A DNA stretch of 46,533 nucleotides from an uncultured Cyclobacteriaceae bacterium (GTDB lineage: Bacteria > Bacteroidota > Bacteroidia > Cytophagales > Cyclobacteriaceae). The stretch is from NCBI GenBank assembly GCA_937958005.1, contig CALGOB010000138.1:1-46533 (forward strand). The letters run 5' to 3'. Numbering within the stretch: the stretch's first letter is position 1; each line of letters opens with the position of its first letter. Position numbers and translations under genes: made by a program. Below are positions 10,601-18,740 of this stretch, piece by piece. Below the pieces are notes generated by a model. It made no database searches and was not told where the DNA came from. It saw only the letters and a program-made list of their open reading frames with translations.

Positions 10601-13600
10601 TCCGCAAACGTTTCATTTTCAATATCATCCGCGGTGGATGCTGATTTTACATCTGTGCTAACTACACTCGAGACTGCGGGAGTATCAATAACCAATGGTC
10701 TAGGTAGTCAAACTATTACATTGGTTATAAACGATGATTTGTTAATAGAAGAGGATGAAACAATTGAGGCGACTCTTTCTAATCCAGTCGGAGCGATGCT
10801 TGATCCTTCTACAGATTCAGACATTGCTACAGTGGGTGACAATGATGATGATGATGTTAGATATGTAATCGAAAAAATTGATGACGGAATTGAAGGGGGA
10901 ACCGATATAAGATATGTTGTAAGGTTAGAAGATGCATCAGGAAATGTGCTAACGAATAGCCTTGGTTCAGATTTTACAGGAGATATTGCTTTTACTGGAG
11001 CAACTATTGATGATTTCTCAGAGGGATCATTCCCAACTACCTTTTCAATTCCTAGTGGAATGAGTAGTGCAACTATTACTTTGGATCCTATTCATGATCC
11101 CTCACTTGAAATAGAGTCTCTTACAGCCACAATATCTAACCCGAATACGGTAGGGTTAGTGACTCCGTCTATAGGTACTGCATCTGCCATTGCAACTATT
11201 GATGATACGGCAGTTTGGCAAATAAATACAACACAAAATGGAGCAGAAGGAGGGGTAAATGTTGAATATACAGTAACACTGGTTAACGGCATTGGTACTC
11301 CATTAACCAATAATAGTGGAAGCCCAGTAACTACTAATGTAAGTTTTGTAACTGGTAGTGAAGCTTTACAAGCTGATTTAAATACGACCTTCCCAACTAC
11401 TGTAAGTATAGCTGATGGAGATGTAAGTGAGGTTGTTTCATTAGTGGTTGCTGATGATAACTTATTAGAAGGAGTAGAAGATTTAACTGCTACGCTTGAT
11501 ACCCCTAGTGTGGGAATAATTAGTGGAACAGATGGAAGCGATCTAGCAACAATAGACGATGCGGATGATAACGGTGCCGTGTGGGAGATAGCCACTACGC
11601 AGAACGGTGCAGAGGGCGGAGCGGATGTTGTCTATACGGTAACGCTGACAGACGGGCTAGGCAATACGCTGACGAACGTAAGTGGTTCCGGGGTAAGTGC
11701 AGATATCTCTTTTGCAGCAGGGAGTGAGGCCTTACAGGCGGATTTGACGACAGTTTTCCCAACGGTTGTGACAGTTGCCAACAATGCAAGCAGCCAGACG
11801 GTCACGTTGGCAGTTGCCGGTGATGACCTGATAGAGGGCGAAGAGGACCTGACGGCGACCTTGACGGGTACCACAACTGGGACGATCAGCTTGACTGACG
11901 GCAGTGATTTGGCAACGATAGACGATGCGGATGATGACAACCCAAGGTGGGTAATCACCACAACGCAGAACGGTGCAGAGGGCGGCAACGCGGTAATCTA
12001 TACCATAGAACTACAGGACGGTTCTGGTAATGTACTGACCAATGAAACAGGGGCGGCGTTAACTGCGGACATCGATTTCACTGGCCTGAGCGAAGCAGAA
12101 CAGGCGGATTTTGATACCACCTACCCAACGGGTATTTCCATAGCAGACGGTGCGAGCAGTACGATGGTAACGCTGAATGTAGCGGATGACAACTTGTTGG
12201 AAGGTGAAGAGACATTAAGGGCGACTATCAGTACGCCAAGTATCGGTAGTGTACTGACAGGTACGGCCGATGCGACGGTAGACGATGCGGATGACGATGA
12301 TCCACAATGGGTAATTTCTACTACTCAAAACGGTGTAGAAGGAGGTAATGCAGTCATTTATACCATAGAACTTCAAGACGGGTCGGGTAATGTACTGACC
12401 AATGAAACAGGGGCATCGGTAACCGCAGACATAGGTTTTACTGGACTCACAGATGCAATTCAAGCGGATTTTGATACTACTTACCCAATGGGTATTTCCA
12501 TAGCTGATGGAGCTAGTAATACAATAGTGACATTAGACGTGGCTAATGACAATTTATTAGAAGGAGAGGAAACCTTAAGAGCGACAATCACGAGCCCAAG
12601 TATCGGTAGTATATTAACAGGAAGTTCAGATGCTACAATAGATGATGCAGATGATAATGATATAATTTGGGCAATTAGTACTACGGCAAATGGTTCAGAA
12701 GATGGAGCAGATGTAGTCTTTACTGTAACTTTAACTGATGGTGCAGGTAATCCTTTAACTAATGTAAGTGGATTAGCTGTGAGTGCTGATATTGATTTTA
12801 CAGGAAGTGAGGCAGTACAAGCTGATCTAATTACAACATTACCATCAACTGTTTTGATAACTAACAATATGAGTAATCAGGTCATTACTTTACAAGTAAA
12901 TGATGATCTATTAATAGAAGGGGATGAATTATTGAATGCGACCTTATCAAATCCTGAATTTGGATCGGTTAGCATTACAAATGGGAGTGATGAGGCGACT
13001 ATTATAGATAATGATTTTGCACCCGATGTAATTATTGAATCTCCAAGTGAGTCTATAAATGAAGAGGAAAGTTTGACATTTAATACAACAAATGGAAACG
13101 CAATTTCAATTGAAGACGCAGATGGAGATATTCAGACCGTAACAATTACAATTTCAAATGGTACGTTAGATTTAACAGATATTGTTGGTTTAACAATATC
13201 TGGAGATGGATCGAGTAATATAGTTATTACAGGGGGATCTTTGGCAGATATTAATGCGGCATTAGCTAATGCAGTCTTTACTCCAGATGAGAATTTTAAT
13301 GGAGATGCAACTATAGAGATAACGACAGAAGATCCAAAAGGAGGGACTGATACTGAAGTCATTACCATAGAAGTTACTCCAGTAAATGATTCCCCAGTGG
13401 CAACAGACGAAATGTTAACTACTGAAGAGGACACTCCTGTAAGTGGGGACTTAAGTGATAATGTGACAGATGTAGATGGTGATGATCTTACATTTACAGT
13501 AGTTCCGGGAACAGGACCAAGTGCTTCTGAGGGAGAATTAGTCTTCAATTCAGATGGGACTTACACATTTACGCCAGCAGAAGATTTTGTTGGAACGGTA

Positions 13601-15634
13601 ACCTTTACTTACGAGGTTTGTGATGATGGAACACCAGTTGAATGTACGCAGGCTGTTGTGACCATAGAAGTTACTCCGGTAAATGATTCCCCAGTGGCAA
13701 CAGACGAAATGTTAACTACTGAAGAGGACACTCCTGTTGGTGGGGATTTAAGTGATAATGTGACAGATGTAGAAGGAGACAATCTTACATTTACAGTAGT
13801 TTTAGGAACGGAACCAGATGCCTCTGAGGGAGAATTAGTTTTCAATTCAGATGGGACTTATACATTTACGCCAGCAGAAGATTTTGTTGGAACAGTAACT
13901 TTTACTTATGAGGTGTGTGATGATGGAACGCCAGTTGAATGTGCACAAGCTGTTGTAACCATAGAAGTTACTCCAGTCAATGATCCTCCTGTGGCAATAG
14001 GTGAAATGTTAATTACGGAAGAAGATACCCCTGTTAGTGGAGATTTAAACGATAATGTAACAGATGTAGAAGGAGATAATCTGACATTTACTGTAGTTCC
14101 AGGAACAGAACCGGATGCTTTAGAAGGAGAATTAGTTTTCAATTCAGATGGGACTTATACATTTACCCCAGCAGAGGACTTTATTGGCACGGTAACCTTT
14201 ACTTATGAGGTATGTGATGATGGAACGCCAGTTGAATGTGCGCAAGCGGTTGTAACCATAGAAGTTACTCCAGTCAATGATTCCCCAGTGGCAACAGACG
14301 AAATGTTAACTACTGAAGAGGACACTCCTGTGAGTGGGGACTTAAGTGATAATGTGACAGATGTAGAAGGAGACAATCTTTCGTTTACAGTAGTTTTAGG
14401 AACGGAACCAGATGCCTCTGAGGGAGAATTAGTTTTCAATAGAGATGGGACTTATACATTTACGCCAGCAGAAGATTTTGTTGGAACAGTAACTTTTACT
14501 TACGAGGTTTGTGATGATGGAACACCAGTTGAATGTACACAAGCTGTTGTAACTATAGAAGTTACTCCTGTTAATGATCCTCCTGTTGCAGAAGGAGAAA
14601 CACAAACTATTGATGAAGATACAGTAGCCTCTGGTGATCTTGCTGATAATGTCTCAGACCCAGATGGTGATGATTTAACTTTTACTTTGGTAACTGGACC
14701 AGATACAAATACAGAAGGAACAGTTATTGTTAATCCTGATGGGACTTATACGTTTGTGCCAGTTCAGGACTTCTTTGGGGAAGTAATGTTTACCTATGAA
14801 GTTTGTGATAATGGAATTCCCCAAGAGTGTGTTCAAGCAATAGTAACCATCATTGTGAATGATGTTGTTGATGACACTGATGGAGATGGAATCCTTGATA
14901 CAGATGAGGACTTAGATGGAGATGGAGATCCAAACAATGATGATACAGATGGAGATGGTATTCCTAATTATTTGGATGAAGATGATGATGGGGATGGGGT
15001 AGATACGGCTGATGAGGACTTAGATGGAGATGGAGACCCTACCAATGATGATACAGATGGTGATGGTATACCAGATTATTTGGATACTGATGATGATGGA
15101 GATGGTGTTGATACCATAGATGAAGATGTAAACGGAAATGGCGATCCAATTGATGATGATACGGATGGAGATAGTATTCCTGATTACCTTGATGAAGATG
15201 ATGATGGAGATGGTATCCCTACTAATGAAGAAGAAGGTGAAATTGAACAAGATTGTGATGGAGATGGAATTCCAAATAGATTGGATTCTGATAGGTTCAA
15301 TTGTGGTCAAGATATACCAGCAACTTTATTTATCTCACCATTTAATGTAGATGGAGCGAATGATTTTTTCGCAATCGCAATCGCAGGTGTAGGAAGTGAC
15401 GAGTATGATGGTTTAGCAGAATTTGAAGATGTTAAAGTTGTTATTTTCAATAGATGGGGAAATATAGTCTGGGAAACAACAAGGTATGACAATACTGATC
15501 CATCTAATAGATTTGAAGGAAGAAATTTAAATGGGAATAAACTACCAGCTGGAAGTTACTATTTTGTAATAGACTTAGTGCCACTTCAAGGAGGAGATAG
15601 TAGAGTTTTAAGAGGTTTTGTAGAAGCCAGATAA
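4634..15634 (+). CDS. Giant 3666-residue T9SS type B cell-surface adhesin
   Basis: The protein starts with a signal peptide (RVFLLFILIVTF core, Ala-Gln near residue 30). Residues about 31-1461 are roughly sixteen PKD/Ig-like units with W-x-x-x-S-G-P and Y-T-F-R-W-T motifs and paired cysteines. Residues about 1462-2796 are about eleven Calx-beta-like units (NGAEGG, then VVYTVTL). Residues about 2913-3413 are tandem-95/cadherin-like units, four of them exactly 99 residues long. Asp-rich thrombospondin-type-3-like repeats follow, then a type B T9SS sorting domain over the last 110 residues. The family is exported by T9SS, and SprB of Flavobacterium is a comparable large adhesin used in gliding. 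PorP/SprF begins 29 bases after the stop, suggesting co-transcription. Adhesion is an inference. Base composition is uneven: about 11570-12300 is clearly GC-richer than its surroundings. Confidence 0.95.
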   Translation: MQLPTQLRFIRVFLLFILIVTFSKFDLSAQNCTVNAGVGFEVCANETITLDGSQNGSLLTNASWSQIDGPTIIIDDPTNLNSTISGLEFVGGNDIILRLSATCSDGTLISQDVTFVIRAITPANAGADLGESCPGSSILTLSANSVGVGETGAWESSGAGVIIDNPSDPNSTISLLGSESGTAVLTWTITNVNGCVSSDTMTVINRGGESPVTAGPNINLDNCYSSTQSTSLNASYGGEGIDGQIGTWTVVNGPNIPNIQNINTNDSFISNLIEGTYTLRWTVEGECVSGSETMNISVAAPDQNITQADAGDFTVFCDGRESSILAGSSPDYEDETVLWEFLSGPTTPVIESPTSPITQITGLSGAGSGRYTFRYTISNSSFGCSSVDQVSFEYISLPILTVNGGDDFLDATCGSNEANIPFTTVGGDNFDIEWSIISGPEMRSASIQNNSPIVIEDLDIPGIYTVRITAVSSSSFGGSCPATFQDVNVFVSADPTAANPGTAQTLACNVTTTSLQGNTPLVGIGTWYQVSGPNTANITNPLDPETTINGLVVGDYLFKWVIDGGRSCEANEGTVRISVSTNTPTTPNAGEDVIICSGSSYVLQGNPIESSETGVWTVVPSTGISFLNGDINNPNATISGFDNNTNYTFTWTVTGCDGVTSLADDIEITTSNTAGPAQADAGPDQLCLGANSATLSGNDPGSATGTWSIISGSGSIADENDRNTAVTSLGIGTNILRWELSDGSGCDPTFDEVTISVSGSATAATITAVTDQCLIAGGTIDLIGNTPTSGETVQWTQLTGPVAQIMNSNSATATASFEVVGNYSFQYVIDNGCERASEEVSFQVGIASTVAFAGSNQSICFPSSPLFLNANVVDDGYGVWEFVSGPNLPNISDILNPSSSVTGLTNGTYIFRWTSYSNSSLCSSTSSEVTIDVDVVADAGDDRALCNATSTILIGNENTSGTWSEVVGDGATITTVAGSPHIAIASGLTLNTDYTFRYSLTSTGICGNTFDDVNVEIDGFGTTPNAGIDQELCEATSFNLNADAVVNGIGTWTLLTNQAGVSFSPNANDPNATVNGVSSPGLYVFTWRVENGVCSFEDEVRIENFANEIANAGADQLNVCVPDVAISANATLYGSGTWVEDAGNPEMNALSSFVEPNPDFLATTLGSYTFTWTIDNGDICSDSADPITITIVDDAPTEAITSADQEICIGDADPSITGNFATTGVGVWSIEAEPAGASAGFADASAENTTVTDLTVAGDYTIRWTITNGSCSDFDDLTITVFENPSVAIAGTNNTFCEFDNPMLNATAPTVGTGSWSQVSGISVANIITPSSETSGLSNLIPGDYVFRWTVSNGLCAANSSDVTITIVDQVSQANAGIDQDNVGLSTELNANAAENAETGTWTIESKPVGAADPSFGNINDEGTTVSGLVPGDYTFRWTVEDDINPGFCTTFDEVVITAIPVVSIAIVPAAQSEDGAGTMVYTFTVNTILTSDLTINFDVSGNANFTDDYLVAGDASFSAGSGAVTILNGNSSAQITVSPESDDLIELDEQVIFTLRDGIGYVVGMQNAATGTITDDDDAGIIAELTFDQNGTEDGDDAIFNINLTDGIGTTLTNETGSDFSTTVNLTGDLNDFTFGSFPTAVLIENGNSNVDISLEVEDDLLIEGDEINAVEATLTNISHVAASVSVSGTINTANADIIDNDDDNVIVQIITAQDGREGSDDVIYTVQLVNAAGDILTNVSGDSFTANVAFSGAAQADFATTFPTTVTIPNNSSSVNINLTPLEDTTIEIESLTATISTAGHGGSITPSISGTNSSAEADIDDDAEFRITTTQNGSENGTNVQYTVGLFDASSGTPLTNDTGTNISTAIGFSGMAVAADLTTSFPTNINIANGLSSFLIDLVVNDDALIEPMTEILTATLNNPSTGVTVSGVNGAANATITDNDDNTGMIFIELEAVDGAEGAGNVQFIAQLTDGAGNDLVNASGSTISANVSFSISSAVDADFTSVLTTLETAGVSITNGLGSQTITLVINDDLLIEEDETIEATLSNPVGAMLDPSTDSDIATVGDNDDDDVRYVIEKIDDGIEGGTDIRYVVRLEDASGNVLTNSLGSDFTGDIAFTGATIDDFSEGSFPTTFSIPSGMSSATITLDPIHDPSLEIESLTATISNPNTVGLVTPSIGTASAIATIDDTAVWQINTTQNGAEGGVNVEYTVTLVNGIGTPLTNNSGSPVTTNVSFVTGSEALQADLNTTFPTTVSIADGDVSEVVSLVVADDNLLEGVEDLTATLDTPSVGIISGTDGSDLATIDDADDNGAVWEIATTQNGAEGGADVVYTVTLTDGLGNTLTNVSGSGVSADISFAAGSEALQADLTTVFPTVVTVANNASSQTVTLAVAGDDLIEGEEDLTATLTGTTTGTISLTDGSDLATIDDADDDNPRWVITTTQNGAEGGNAVIYTIELQDGSGNVLTNETGAALTADIDFTGLSEAEQADFDTTYPTGISIADGASSTMVTLNVADDNLLEGEETLRATISTPSIGSVLTGTADATVDDADDDDPQWVISTTQNGVEGGNAVIYTIELQDGSGNVLTNETGASVTADIGFTGLTDAIQADFDTTYPMGISIADGASNTIVTLDVANDNLLEGEETLRATITSPSIGSILTGSSDATIDDADDNDIIWAISTTANGSEDGADVVFTVTLTDGAGNPLTNVSGLAVSADIDFTGSEAVQADLITTLPSTVLITNNMSNQVITLQVNDDLLIEGDELLNATLSNPEFGSVSITNGSDEATIIDNDFAPDVIIESPSESINEEESLTFNTTNGNAISIEDADGDIQTVTITISNGTLDLTDIVGLTISGDGSSNIVITGGSLADINAALANAVFTPDENFNGDATIEITTEDPKGGTDTEVITIEVTPVNDSPVATDEMLTTEEDTPVSGDLSDNVTDVDGDDLTFTVVPGTGPSASEGELVFNSDGTYTFTPAEDFVGTVTFTYEVCDDGTPVECTQAVVTIEVTPVNDSPVATDEMLTTEEDTPVGGDLSDNVTDVEGDNLTFTVVLGTEPDASEGELVFNSDGTYTFTPAEDFVGTVTFTYEVCDDGTPVECAQAVVTIEVTPVNDPPVAIGEMLITEEDTPVSGDLNDNVTDVEGDNLTFTVVPGTEPDALEGELVFNSDGTYTFTPAEDFIGTVTFTYEVCDDGTPVECAQAVVTIEVTPVNDSPVATDEMLTTEEDTPVSGDLSDNVTDVEGDNLSFTVVLGTEPDASEGELVFNRDGTYTFTPAEDFVGTVTFTYEVCDDGTPVECTQAVVTIEVTPVNDPPVAEGETQTIDEDTVASGDLADNVSDPDGDDLTFTLVTGPDTNTEGTVIVNPDGTYTFVPVQDFFGEVMFTYEVCDNGIPQECVQAIVTIIVNDVVDDTDGDGILDTDEDLDGDGDPNNDDTDGDGIPNYLDEDDDGDGVDTADEDLDGDGDPTNDDTDGDGIPDYLDTDDDGDGVDTIDEDVNGNGDPIDDDTDGDSIPDYLDEDDDGDGIPTNEEEGEIEQDCDGDGIPNRLDSDRFNCGQDIPATLFISPFNVDGANDFFAIAIAGVGSDEYDGLAEFEDVKVVIFNRWGNIVWETTRYDNTDPSNRFEGRNLNGNKLPAGSYYFVIDLVPLQGGDSRVLRGFVEAR
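9013..13020 (+). repeat. Array of about eleven Calx-beta-like coding repeats
   Basis: Units of roughly 360 bp encode the recurring theme TTQNGAEGG, VxYTVxL, GNxLTNxSG, and end in Asp-rich linkers such as ATIDDADDD. Calx-beta domains usually bind calcium, so the array may stiffen with calcium. Adjacent units range from well diverged to very similar; the units at about 11935 and 12297 are nearly identical in protein but differ in codon choice. Confidence 0.75.
13370..14557 (+). repeat. Four tandem 297-bp coding repeats (cadherin-like units)
   Basis: Units start at 13370, 13667, 13964 and 14261, each opening with GAAGTTACTCC and encoding VTPVNDSPVATDEMLT or a close variant. The period is exactly 297 bp (99 residues), so copy number can change without frameshift. 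A fifth, diverged unit starts at 14558. Units 2 and 4 are closer to each other than either is to unit 3. Confidence 0.9.
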
Positions 15635-15663
15635 TTAGAGGTTTAATATTAAAAAAGTAAGAA

Positions 15664-16647
15664 ATGAATAAGATATTAAAATCGCTGATCATAATGATTG
15701 CCTTATTATTAACTGGTAATGTTTATGGTCAACAGGAATATACCATTACACAATATCATTTAAATGCACTTCCTTTGAATCCGGCATATGCCGGTATTCA
15801 TAAAGGGGTCAGTGTAAGTGCCCTTTGGCGTGAGCAATGGACAGCCATTGCTGGTGCACCAAGTACCCAGTTCTTTAGCATACACAGTCCATTGAGTCAC
15901 CGGTATGCCTCTCTTGGGGCTGTCCTTTTTAAAGACACCCGTGGTGTGAAAACAGAATATACTGGGTATCTGAGTTATGCGTATAGGATCAGCCTTAACC
16001 AAACAACCCAACTATCTTTTGGGCTGCAACTGAACATGCATAATTTCAGTAATGATATTTCTAGATTGGAAAACCAGAGAGGTCTTATACAAAATACAGA
16101 TACCAGCGATCCTTTATTCCAGGCTTTTGCCAATGACGAACTAGGGTTTAAATTCAATTTTGGGACAGGTATATTACTCCATTCTGATAAGTATTATATC
16201 GGGGTTTCTGTGCCTAGGTTATTAAACAGTAAGTTTTTTGATAATTTGGATACAAGTGTTGAAAGCCCCCGATTACTTAGGCATTTATTCCTTTCTGCGG
16301 GGTATGTGATCAATACTAATAGTGATGTAGTTTTAAAACCTAATTTATTGTTCAAGGCTGTACAGAATGCCCCTGTTGAATTCGATATAAACCTGAATGC
16401 CTTATTGGCAAAAGTACTATGGCTAGGGGTCAGTTTTAGATCAGAATTAAGTCAAGGAAGTGAAAAACTGGCTGGGCCTATTGAAAGTGTGGCAGGAATA
16501 TTGGGCATACAGGTAAATCCCCAATTACTAATAGGGTATTCATATGACTTTACTACTACCGCTATTAGTACCAACACACATGAAATTACCTTAAATTATA
16601 TCTTCAACCTTCCTACCAACAAAATTTTAACACCAAGGTATTTCTAA
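15664..16647 (+). CDS. PorP/SprF family type IX secretion outer-membrane protein
   Basis: This 327-residue protein has a signal peptide (LIIMIALLLTGNVYG) and the family's N-terminal signature LNPAYAGIHKG, followed by REQW and GAPSTQFFSIHSP. The rest alternates short beta strands, as expected of an outer-membrane barrel. PorP/SprF proteins bind the T9SS machinery (PorK/N with PorE in Porphyromonas), and SprF is needed for export of the adjacent type B substrate SprB in Flavobacterium. Its place 29 bases after a type B adhesin gene and 17 bases before an OmpA-family gene fits a dedicated partner for the giant protein. Length is usual for the family. Specificity for this adhesin is inferred. Confidence 0.92.
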   Translation: MNKILKSLIIMIALLLTGNVYGQQEYTITQYHLNALPLNPAYAGIHKGVSVSALWREQWTAIAGAPSTQFFSIHSPLSHRYASLGAVLFKDTRGVKTEYTGYLSYAYRISLNQTTQLSFGLQLNMHNFSNDISRLENQRGLIQNTDTSDPLFQAFANDELGFKFNFGTGILLHSDKYYIGVSVPRLLNSKFFDNLDTSVESPRLLRHLFLSAGYVINTNSDVVLKPNLLFKAVQNAPVEFDINLNALLAKVLWLGVSFRSELSQGSEKLAGPIESVAGILGIQVNPQLLIGYSYDFTTTAISTNTHEITLNYIFNLPTNKILTPRYF

Positions 16648-16664
16648 AAATTAAAGAAAAAGCA

Positions 16665-18728
16665 ATGAAAAGTGTTCAGTTATATATAATCATATTTATT
16701 TCTTTCTTAGCAATTTCTTTGACAGGAAAAGAAGTAGATATAGGAGAGAAGCCTAATGGAAGAAAATTAGAAAGAGCAAGATTAAAAGCAGATAGAAGCT
16801 ATCACTCTTTTTCATATTCGAGATCTATTAAACAGTATAAAAAAGTGCTTTCTCTAAGCCCGAGTGACGGTGAAGCTACTTTAAGGATAGCAGATAGTTT
16901 TAGGAAAATCAATGACATAGATAAAGCAAGGGAATGGTATGCGAAAGCAGACGGAATTGGGGTTTTGACGGAAAAACAAGACCAATTAAATTATGCGCAA
17001 GTTTTGTCAAGTTCTGGTCACTATGATGAAGCAGATAAATGGTACAAAACACATGGAGAAGAAGGGATAATGGCTGAACTAATAAAAAATAGACGGGAAG
17101 CGATTGAGAACATTGACTCATATTATCAAGATACAGCAGCATATTTTGTTGATCTAACAAATTTTAATACCGAACATTCTGATTTTGGCCCTGCCTATAC
17201 CTCAGAAGGGATTGTATTTGCAAGCGCAAGGCCATCAAAGGGTCTATTTAAACCAAAATATAGTTGGGACAATTCTAATTTTTTGGACATGTTTACGCTA
17301 GATGAAAAAGGGGAGGTGGTTAAAATTCAAAGAGGGATCAACACAAGGTATCATGAAGGGCCAGCAACGTTTTTTGATAATGATAGTAAAGTTATTTTTA
17401 CAAGAAATAACTTTCATAAAGGTAAGTCAGGTGAAAGTGAGGATGGTGTGACCAAATTAAAATTGTATTATGCTGAGAAATCAAAAAATGGTAAAAAGTG
17501 GTGTCCACCTGTTGAGTTGCCATTTAATAGTGATGATTATTCTGTAGGACATCCAACCGTAAGTAAAGATGGTAAGACACTTTTCTTTGCAAGTGATATG
17601 CCAGGTGGTGAAGGAGGCTCAGATATTTATAAAAGTACTTGGAATGGCGAGAAATGGAATAAAGCAGAAAATCTAGGGAGTATTATTAATACTCCGGGAA
17701 ACGAGTTTTTCCCTTTTGTCCACCAAGATGATATACTTTATTACGCTAGTGAAGGCATGCCAGGCTTGGGAGGATTGGATATTTATAGTATATCACTGAA
17801 AAATCCAGTAATCCCTGTGAATCTTGGGTATCCTATTAATACCAATAAAGATGATTTTGGGATTATTTTATCTGATGATGGAAGGAGTGGATATTTGTCT
17901 AGTAATAGAGAAGACGGAATAGGGCACGATGATATTTATTCTTTTGAAAAGTATTTCTATAATATTAAAGTGAAATTAGTAAATGCTGATACTAAACTTC
18001 CAATTGAAGCTTCTATTGTAGGGGAAATAGCAGGACAAAATAAAAGGTTGATAGATGAAAATTCAACCTCAGAGGCATCATTTAGGATTCTTAGAGGACC
18101 ATCTATATCATTAAATGTAACTAAGAAAGGGTATGAAGGTATTACTAAAAGTGTAGAAACTGTGAATTTACCTAAAATCTTAGAAGATGATTATGTTATT
18201 GAATTACCTTTAAAGCCAATAACAGAGCCGGACAAAGAATTATTTGAGGATGTTATAATAGTTGAAAATAATGGAATCAATACGCAAATTATATCAGATA
18301 AGGAAAGACTGGTTTTATATAATGGAACATTTGATAGGTTGAAAAGTGATTTGAAAGAATCAGGAATTAGTGTAGGCAAAGTATTAAAAATAAGGAATAT
18401 TTATTATGACTTTGATCAATACGATATTAGGGCAGATGCAGCAATTGAACTAGATCATATAGTATCAATTTTAAAGACATACTTAAATCTTAAAGTAAAT
18501 TTGAGTGCCCATACAGATGTGAGAGGGACAATAAAATATAATGATGTTTTGGCAAATAATAGAGTAAAAGAAGCAAAGGACTATTTAATAGAACAAGGTA
18601 TAAGTGATCATAGAGTTTTGATCAATAGTTTTGGCAAGAAAAACTTGTTTATTGAATGCAATAAACAGTGTAATGAAGATATGCACCAATCTAATAGAAG
18701 GACTGAAATTAGCCTTATAATTGATTGA
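16665..18728 (+). CDS. TPR-PD40-OmpA cell-envelope protein (PorE-like architecture)
   Basis: This 687-residue protein starts with a signal peptide (LYIIIFISFLAISLTG). Residues about 35-150 look like TPR repeats (YKKVLSLSPSDGEATLRIAD). Residues about 165-440 form PD40/WD40-like beta-propeller blades (PTVSKDGKTLFFASDMPGG, GGLDIYSISL). A carboxypeptidase-regulatory-like Ig domain follows at about 445-530. The C-terminus is an OmpA peptidoglycan-binding domain (YYDFDQYDIR, then AHTDVRGT and NNRVKEA). The same layout is seen in PorE of Porphyromonas, which links the T9SS PorK/N ring to peptidoglycan. As the last gene of the adhesin-porP unit, it probably anchors this locus's PorP/SprF protein or substrate. 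It may be an accessory paralogue rather than the core PorE. Confidence 0.88.
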   Translation: MKSVQLYIIIFISFLAISLTGKEVDIGEKPNGRKLERARLKADRSYHSFSYSRSIKQYKKVLSLSPSDGEATLRIADSFRKINDIDKAREWYAKADGIGVLTEKQDQLNYAQVLSSSGHYDEADKWYKTHGEEGIMAELIKNRREAIENIDSYYQDTAAYFVDLTNFNTEHSDFGPAYTSEGIVFASARPSKGLFKPKYSWDNSNFLDMFTLDEKGEVVKIQRGINTRYHEGPATFFDNDSKVIFTRNNFHKGKSGESEDGVTKLKLYYAEKSKNGKKWCPPVELPFNSDDYSVGHPTVSKDGKTLFFASDMPGGEGGSDIYKSTWNGEKWNKAENLGSIINTPGNEFFPFVHQDDILYYASEGMPGLGGLDIYSISLKNPVIPVNLGYPINTNKDDFGIILSDDGRSGYLSSNREDGIGHDDIYSFEKYFYNIKVKLVNADTKLPIEASIVGEIAGQNKRLIDENSTSEASFRILRGPSISLNVTKKGYEGITKSVETVNLPKILEDDYVIELPLKPITEPDKELFEDVIIVENNGINTQIISDKERLVLYNGTFDRLKSDLKESGISVGKVLKIRNIYYDFDQYDIRADAAIELDHIVSILKTYLNLKVNLSAHTDVRGTIKYNDVLANNRVKEAKDYLIEQGISDHRVLINSFGKKNLFIECNKQCNEDMHQSNRRTEISLIID

Positions 18729-18740
18729 AAGACCTATAAA

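Noticed and set aside
12215-12463. Open frame on the minus strand within the adhesin gene
   Set aside because: It is a shadow of the repeat-rich coding strand with no recognisable domain; the same applies to the other minus-strand frames across 4963-15692.
13370-14557. Regular repeats of constant length that could suggest a CRISPR array
   Set aside because: Units are 297 bp, contiguous without spacers, and in frame within one coding sequence.
15138-15350. Open plus-strand frame of 70 codons inside the calcium repeats
   Set aside because: It is a shifted reading of the GAT-rich repeats, giving low-complexity Met/Lys/Ile sequence.
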